Positions 43,805-64,000 of a stretch of DNA of 64,000 nt are shown here, piece after piece (positions within the stretch are counted from its first letter, which is position 1; each line of letters starts with the position of its first letter). Below the pieces are notes generated by a model. It did not search any database and had not been told where the DNA came from. It saw only the letters and a program-made list of their open reading frames with translations. The position numbers and the translations under genes are program-made. Source of the stretch: Enoplolaimus lenunculus (Eukaryota > Nematoda > Enoplea > Enoplida > Thoracostomopsidae); contig JASANG010002592.1 of NCBI GenBank assembly GCA_030248215.1, positions 1 to 64,000 on the forward strand, in the 5' to 3' direction.

Positions 43805-46733
43805 ATTATACCTTGACACAAATTTCAACCTAACCCCACCCTAAGTGGCAGAAGAAAATTTGAGACATGTCTTAGGGGAAAGCTAGCGTGAATTTTGCGC
43901 ATAAATATTTTTTAATATTTATTACACATAAAATATAATGTGTGTACATCTTAAATATTAATTATATTGCACTGTTCCGCTGAATATCATGTTGTATTCA
44001 CTGTAATTTTTTTAAATATCAAATGATATTCGCATAATGCTTCACAGTGTCACGTAACATACCGACTCTTGTACACATTGAACACTTGAGAGTAGCGGTT
44101 TGTAAGCTAATGTGGGGTTGGACATGTGGATATGTAGAATAGATAGTTCCGACATGTCATACCCAAGATTGACGGCGGAATACTATGGAAAAGTACAGAA
44201 AAACAGAAATCCGGAGATATTTAGACACAGAGCCGAGGTATGTACTACCGGACTCTGGAACTATGGACAAAACAACATGGAAACGGGGACCGTTAGTAAA
44301 TTGGCCGGTAGAACAACGCATGTCAATGGGCATGGGGTGATTAATTCACAAGGGCCGATCCAGGCTGAAGAGGCAACAAACAGAAAGAAAAAGGTTGGGG
44401 AGGAGGATAGGTATCATAGTCCGGTGTACCTCAACGCGACAAATTGCGGCCTCTATCCAGGAAAAGGACGAAGAGTACGATGAAATCAATGAATTGACTC
44501 GAATTTTTAAGTGAACAACGGGGAGAAGTTCGAAAGATTGTGCAATAAAATTGATGGAGAAATGGGTGAAAGGGCGGAATCCAGGCAAAGTCAGAGATCG
44601 GGCACAGTCAGTCAAATGTTGAATGGACGCGAACCAGGCCCACAACCAGTGGCAAGGCAGTATCTTGGGGTCGATTGACTGCAAGGGGGGCACATCCCAA
44701 CCATATGCCGATGGACCAACAGAAAGTGAACCAGTATTTACATAGGGCAGGGGAGATATGCCAATCTATGACTATGGGGTACCGATAAATGAGCCACCCG
44801 GTTTCAAGTCACTTGAAACCAGTGGTTGAAAATATTTCTTATCATGGGTATCCGACTGAATGCCAGGTCATGCAAACACCGATGATAACTGGTTTACATG
44901 GAGGCACTAAACGGCACGCACTTATAATACGGCAATGAAACCCTGAGTAATGCAGACGGTGAAAATTTTCGACGTCAAATCGAAATTGAACCGTTTTCGA
45001 AACCATGTGAAGAGTATAGCGGATCAATATCTTGATACGTTGAAGGAATGGTATGGTCCATACGATTCAGAAGAATTCATACAATTAGTAAACGAGTTTC
45101 GAGAAAGTTTTGGGAAATCTACGGAATTGTCAAACAGAAAGGTGGCTTTTAAAGGATATGGCAAAAAGGCGATGGTAATTAGTTTGCAGATGGGCTGCAA
45201 TCTTATTGGTTACATTTTTGGAAAAACAACTTGCTAGTACGGAGGAAGGTCGGGTCCTACTGAGATTACTATTGAGAAAATAGAATCGTTTGAGGAGTTG
45301 AGGCGTCCCGCACTAAAATTGTAAAGGCAGCTGGAAGCGGACGCTACGCTGAATAGGATATAAAAAGTAAGTACGAAAAAATGGATGGAAAGCATCAGGA
45401 TCAACAGGCTAATACGGGTAATATTCAACAAAATATGCAATCTATTACCGCGGGCAATGTCCGGCGACAGCAAGAAGATCGAGCAAGGACAAGTAACCAG
45501 AAACAGGCGAATGGGCAGCCAGTTGAACAGGGGAACAGGCCGTGCCTCACCAAGCACCTAAGGACTCGGAACGAGCTCGCGTACTGTTAATTAGGACGAA
45601 TCATGCGTCAGACAATTGTTTCTGGACCGATCGGCTGCCGGTACCGGTATTGAGTGCACATTTGCCATAGATAACGTCAGTATGTATTAATCAGATCCAA
45701 GGTCCTATTATACTACAGAAACCTAAGAAGGTGCTGTGACCATATATATCTTCATCAACGGCCGCACTTCTGGAGAGCGGTTCACCCAGTAAAAGGATAC
45801 GAAAAACAAGGATCCATTGCCTTCTGCAATGGAGGTGGATAAGCTACCTACGGACAGAAGCAGCAAAAACACCTGCCACGTTCTGAAATCCAAGACAAGA
45901 CAATCTGGGTGCGTCTCAGATGGCAAAGAAAGAAATGGTTAAGGGAAGGGTACAGGAAAAGAGAAAGAATCAGTATCAGCGAAGCAGGACAAGGGTAGCG
46001 AAATTGCATCGGAGAGCACTTTGGTTACCTAGGATAAGAAATGGCGGAATGTGCTGGATTCAGGGGCTTATCAAGAAGGCCGCTCGCCATGGTTAGCTTT
46101 GAAGACATGGACCTTATTTGAGGATTCATGTTCCTTCGTGCAAGGGAATTGCCTTCCCCTCCGCCACCGTTACCGCAACGGTTGTATTGGTAGAAATAGT
46201 ACCAACTTCCCTATCTAAGGAGGTCCATTGGCAGAGTTTCGTCCGGTGTTGTATCTGGAGGAAGCTGTAAAATGGAACCTACAGGGAAGGCAGTTACGGG
46301 ATAAGGGGGCATTGGAAAATTTTCATCAGTTTCGGACGGGTTTGTACTCACCTGGAGGGTTTGGGGTACCTGAAGTACAGAGCGGTTTTGCAATAGTAAA
46401 GGCGAGAGCGCGGGGCTTCGTAAACAATTGGGCGCAAAGGAAAGAAACTGATTTTGAAGTGACGGAAATGGCAAATAAACCACGGATGTGCCAGGAATTT
46501 GCGGTAGGAGCTATGAGGGATCTCTTGGGTTTTACGCGGAACTCTTAACGCTGGAGCAAAAGAAGATGGCTCAGTCTAAGGCAACGGCGGCGGGTACGGC
46601 TGGGAAACAGGGGCAGCGCGCAGATGTGCCTGTAACTGGAGCGGAGGAGTTAGTGAAGCAGGCGGAGTATAAAATTATGAAAAGAACATGGAACATAAGA
46701 CTACGGAAACCAAGATAACGAAGGCACTAAAGT

Positions 46734-46907
46734 ATGCCCGTAGCCAAGTCACCAAGTCACCTTGCTAGGGGGGGCTAAAAATTATAGGAGGGGCATTGAA
46801 AGGTTTTCAATGAGTTACAAGCAAGGTTGAAAATTCTCTAGGGGTCCAAAGTTTAAAAATTTTCCAGGGGGGATGAGCTCCCTTTCCCCCTCTAGGCTAC
46901 GGGCTCG
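46734..46907. mobile_element. Short hAT-like MITE (GGCCCGTAGCC family), copy 3
   Basis: 174 bp with ends tatgcccgtagcc and ggctacgggctcg, flanked by perfect 8-bp duplications cactaaag (46,726-46,733 and 46,908-46,915). It is nested in the older ORF-bearing segment and therefore younger than it. Confidence 0.88.
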
Positions 46908-47629
46908 CACTAAAGGAAGCGATGTTATTAGTAGGGGAAAGACGGCATTGGAAACAGTGGTGCGGGAGATAACGAACGCACGTGAGGAAAACTTGGTGAC
47001 ACCTCCTCCAGTGGCTTTGGGACCCAGTGAGGCGCCGTTCTCCCGAGCAGAGCACCTCGGATCGAGGAAAAGCAGGTTGCCACGGAATAGACAAGAAAGG
47101 TGGCGGACCAATAGGTTCCACGAGAGGAACCAGGGTAAGCGCCAGCACCAGGGTATGTTCAGGTGGTGGGTCTTAGGGTGAAGTGAGGTGGAGATTTGTC
47201 ACGAAGGGGACAAGGGTATGTATGACCAGCAACAATGTTGCTGTTAAGTCGATTAGGACCGAGGCAAATAAATCTCGTGTACAATGCGTCTGCTGTACAG
47301 GCGTGCGTTGCAGTGGAACCTCGGAGGCGCGTGCCAGTAGTGCAGGGGCGGGTGTGAGCCCGCCCGCTGAAACAGGAAAGGTACGGCCACAAATCCGACA
47401 ATCGTCAGGTGAGCGGTGCCCGGCTTAGGTTGGCGGGAAGTGGAACTACAGCGTGGAGAATGTTCTGCGCAAATTCGCGAGAGTCAGCAGATAGAACGTC
47501 AATAACTACGGCAGAGCACAGGGCAGGTACAATGGGTTTTGCAGTCACGAGTTCCGAATCATAAACAATATACGCATGAAGAATTGGATTTATACAACCC
47601 GGATGTTCCAAAACAGACGCGTAGGCGTC

Positions 47630-48690
47630 GTTTATAATTGACTATAATAACTGGGGGTGCTGTTGTTGTGGTGGTGCTGGGGTTCGCCGGTACGCTTAAT
47701 TTTGGATTGTGATATTGGCGTGGACTTATTCTGTTGGCTGTGTATTCGTTCTGGATGCTGGGTTACTAGTACGTCGGTGGTGGACTGTATGGGTAAACGA
47801 TCCTTCTGGGATGTGAGCAGACACAACGGCAGTTTGATTTTGGGACACGCGAGGGTATTGACAGCATGGAGCAATTGTGCCAAAGAATGGTGTTTTTTAC
47901 GGTGCGTATTAATAAAGCCTTAAAAGAAGCTTTATAAATTTTTTTATTGTACTGGATTACTGTTGTTGTGATAGTTTTGTGCTGTTTTTTCAGGGTGTCT
48001 GGGCTGGTTTGTACTGTCCAGGCGAAATCCCGGCACACAGGGTTTATGTCATGTCATGCAAATAAGGTCCGGACACCAATCCGGGTAGCCAAGTCAAGTG
48101 ATCATTATTGAGTTTGGAATTTTAAGATTTGCTTCGATTTTTCGACAGTTTTGCAAAACTTTTTGGGTGTAAATAGTTTACGGAAGTTTTGGAGGTTTGG
48201 GTTTTGAGTTAAGTTACGGAGTTATATTTTGATTAAAAGAGTGCCATGAAAACTTCATGTGAAGAAACTCGGGTTATTTGGTATTACTGGGGTGCGCATA
48301 GCTCAAGAATTGCACGGTAATTTTTGTTACTGGCTTTCAGAAAGTAATTTGGGACTCCAGGAAAACTTGGGAAATTCTGGAGAAAGTTTAGTGACTCTAA
48401 CGGGGTTCTTTTTTATTCTTAAACTGGGTAAGCCACTTTAACAGAGTTAGTTTGGCAGGAATTTGGCGTATCTGGGGATTTTGTGTAGTTCTAACTGGGC
48501 TAGACCCGGGTACGGCGGAATACCGGAGAACGTGGGAATTGTGAGCTTGTGGTTGAAGTCAAACCAAATTTAGTTGCACCCTTTACAGATTGAAAGACTA
48601 AGGACATTGGCTACCAATAGCATTAATATGTTATTGTTATCGGTAATTATCGGTACGGGGTGGGCAATAAACGTGGTAAACGATTGCAAT
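47630..48690. other. No gene recognised
   Basis: Moderately AT-rich sequence between the open-frame part of the 43-48 kb segment and its right-hand direct repeat. Short open frames only. Confidence 0.4.
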
Positions 48691-48781
48691 TCTGAACTGG
48701 AGCTGTATAGCGTCATTGAGAAAAGAACTTAAATGAAAGTTGGTGATTACAGCATATCAAAATCACAAATTTTCACAGTAT

Positions 48782-49010
48782 CAACTGTCCCGCTGTCTCA
48801 GCTGTCCCAACTGTCCCACTATCTAAATTGTCCCGCTGTCCCAATTGTCCCGCAGTCCAACTGCCTCAGCTGTTCAAAATGTCCCTCTGTCTCAATTGTC
48901 CCACATGTCCCAACTGTCCCAACTGTCCCAGCTGTCCCCACTGTCACGCTATCTCAGCTGTCCCAACTGTTCCGCTGTCCCCTTTGTTCCATGTTTCCCG
49001 CTGTCTCAAT
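48782..49010. repeat. Minisatellite with 9-bp period (AACTGTCCC/GCTGTCCCA)
   Basis: About 25 imperfect copies of a 9-bp unit, ctgtcccaa/ctgtcccgc. Read in the three plus frames it gives cysteine-, proline- or serine-rich periodic peptides, which are artefacts of the repeat. Confidence 0.9.
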
Positions 49011-49223
49011 TATATTTATTGTGTGTACTCCTGGTTCATTGCAGTCCCGGGACAATGGGACGTCCTTTAGAGTTGCATTGGCTAAACGCCTCTGTATATA
49101 TCCAGCGTGTTGAGGAAAAGTTATGATGGCACTCGCCATGCATTGATTATATATAGCATCCGCACCTCTCTTGTGTCTATTGTACTCCAAAACTGATAAT
49201 ATTTTACATGTTTTGACTTTAAT

Positions 49224-49448
49224 AGTTTCACATAACTTTTCAATGTGTACCTACTAGCCCGAAAATGGAACAACTTGAATTTTGTCCTCAACATACTTTG
49301 TAGCCAAGGGGGCCGAGAGGGCTCAGCCCCTAGAAAAATTTTGGCGCCCAAAAAAACTTTAAACCTTGTTAGAAATTCAACGAAAACCCTTGTATGACAC
49401 TCCTGAAAAAATTTTAGCCCCCTAACAAGGTTAGCTGGCTACGGGCCT
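49224..49448. mobile_element. GGCCCGTAGCC-family hAT-like MITE, rearranged copy
   Basis: From about 49,300 the sequence matches the other copies (gtagccaagggggccgagag...ggctagctggctacgggcctt type) and ends at about 49,448. An 8-mer gactttaa occurs directly after this end and again at 49,216-49,223, so extra sequence of unknown origin may sit at the left end between duplication and family match. Confidence 0.6.
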
Positions 49449-49937
49449 TGACTTTAATTAACGAAAACAAATTAACACAAAATGTTTCTTTTATGAACAC
49501 AAAACAGGTTGTAAATCTGATATTCTAGTTTGTAAAGCACATAAGATGTGTTCTGCATTTACATCGTAATGAACTAGTGTCAGAAGAGAGCTATCGAATG
49601 CGCAACGCTCTAATTGAAAACATACTACCGTTAGTTATTTATCGGCAACTACCATTTTTCAACCTTTGCAATGGTAATAACTACTTAGCTAGTGCACTGT
49701 TGTGAGTCATCGTTTCGTTCACGGCAAGGTGAGAATTCTAAAAAAGCATGGTTTAAGTCAACTGTAAGTGTGTGACTGCGAACGTTGGTCGCATAGTATG
49801 ACCTACGTGCTTCAAAGCCACAATTATCAGGTCAACCTGTTCGCTTGGAAGAACCGGTAGAACGTCAATACTCGGAGTTAAAGCATTCATGTTTTATATT
49901 CGCTAGAAGTGTATAAACTAGAAGTGTATAAATTTTA

Positions 49938-63869
<13,932 letters not shown>

Positions 63870-64000
63870 GTAAGCTGGGATACGCTGATAATCGATCACG
63901 GGCGGGCGAATATGAAATATTTCTTGAACTTTTTACTGAGAAAAGTGTTCTTCTTTGCTAGCTGACAACCTTTTAACGTCTAATACTTATTGAAAAATAA

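Larger units (their letters stand above)
43240..48790 (+). mobile_element. Broken ORF-bearing segment between short direct repeats, class unknown
   Basis: A block of about 100 bp at 43,240-43,340 (ggagcggtatagcgtcattg, agttggtgatt, cagg/caaatttttcaca) recurs in the same orientation at 48,695-48,785. Between them lies about 4 kb (roughly 43.5-47.6 kb) with higher GC and purine-rich plus-strand sequence, unlike its surroundings, holding several open frames of 70-125 codons in one orientation. Some encode charged, hydrophilic protein (for example DQYLDTLKEWYGPYDSEEFI at about 45,020). I recognise no polymerase, integrase or capsid motif. A decayed mobile element, perhaps of retroelement type, is the most likely reading; it has many breaks and is certainly not intact. 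A hAT-like MITE has inserted at 46,734-46,907. Confidence 0.35.

Noticed and set aside
46873-47428. Arg/Ser-rich open frames on both strands around 47 kb
   Set aside because: Mutually overlapping frames in GC-rich decayed sequence, with no motif to choose among them.
48733-49126. Cysteine/proline-rich open frames of 80-126 codons
   Set aside because: All arise from the 9-bp minisatellite read in three frames.

Overview
This window is nuclear DNA of an invertebrate animal, AT-rich overall. Three intron-bearing genes with GT-AG splice sites can be read end to end by homology: a beta-tubulin, a secreted fibrinogen-domain protein, and the first 16 coding exons of an EMI plus multiple-EGF receptor of the MEGF10/PEAR1/Draper/CED-1 type. 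The gene set is pan-metazoan. Modest intron sizes and many short non-autonomous DNA transposons would suit a tunicate or a similar marine invertebrate, but I cannot fix the species from sequence alone.

Layout. Positions 1-11,090 are a tandem satellite of about 347-348 bp per unit (about 32 units, running off the left edge) with a trimeric higher-order period of about 1,042 bp. From 11,091 to 15,090 the sequence is intergenic, with two short inverted-repeat transposons. Beta-tubulin lies on the minus strand at 22,414-15,091 (9 coding exons, 448 aa). Its introns carry a dead 1.3 kb mariner-type transposon and several hAT-like short elements. From 22,415 to about 26,100 there are degenerate TTAGGC-like tracts, a minisatellite of roughly 40 bp units interrupted by a hAT-like element, and a tRNA-derived SINE-like stretch. 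The fibrinogen-domain gene is on the minus strand from 36,762 to 26,422. It has five common exons and then three homologous terminal exons in tandem, each with its own splice acceptor in the same phase and its own stop codon. From 36,763 to 49,937 I see repeats, a possible small unidentified gene near 40 kb, and a 5.5 kb compositionally distinct, broken ORF-bearing segment flanked by short direct repeats. The plus-strand EMI/EGF gene starts at 49,938 and continues past the right edge.

The genes are unrelated in function (cytoskeleton, secreted recognition-type lectin domain, phagocytic-type receptor) and each appears to be its own transcription unit. The strongest biological observation is the three-member cassette of alternative 3' exons in the fibrinogen gene. 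It would let one gene make three secreted proteins with the same N-terminal two-thirds of the fibrinogen domain but different C-terminal subdomains, the part that in family members forms much of the ligand-binding face.

The mobile-element content is well resolved in places. Intact target-site duplications of 2, 3 and 8 bp define exact ends for a mariner element, a Harbinger-like MITE, a TA-flanked MITE pair and at least two hAT-like MITE families.
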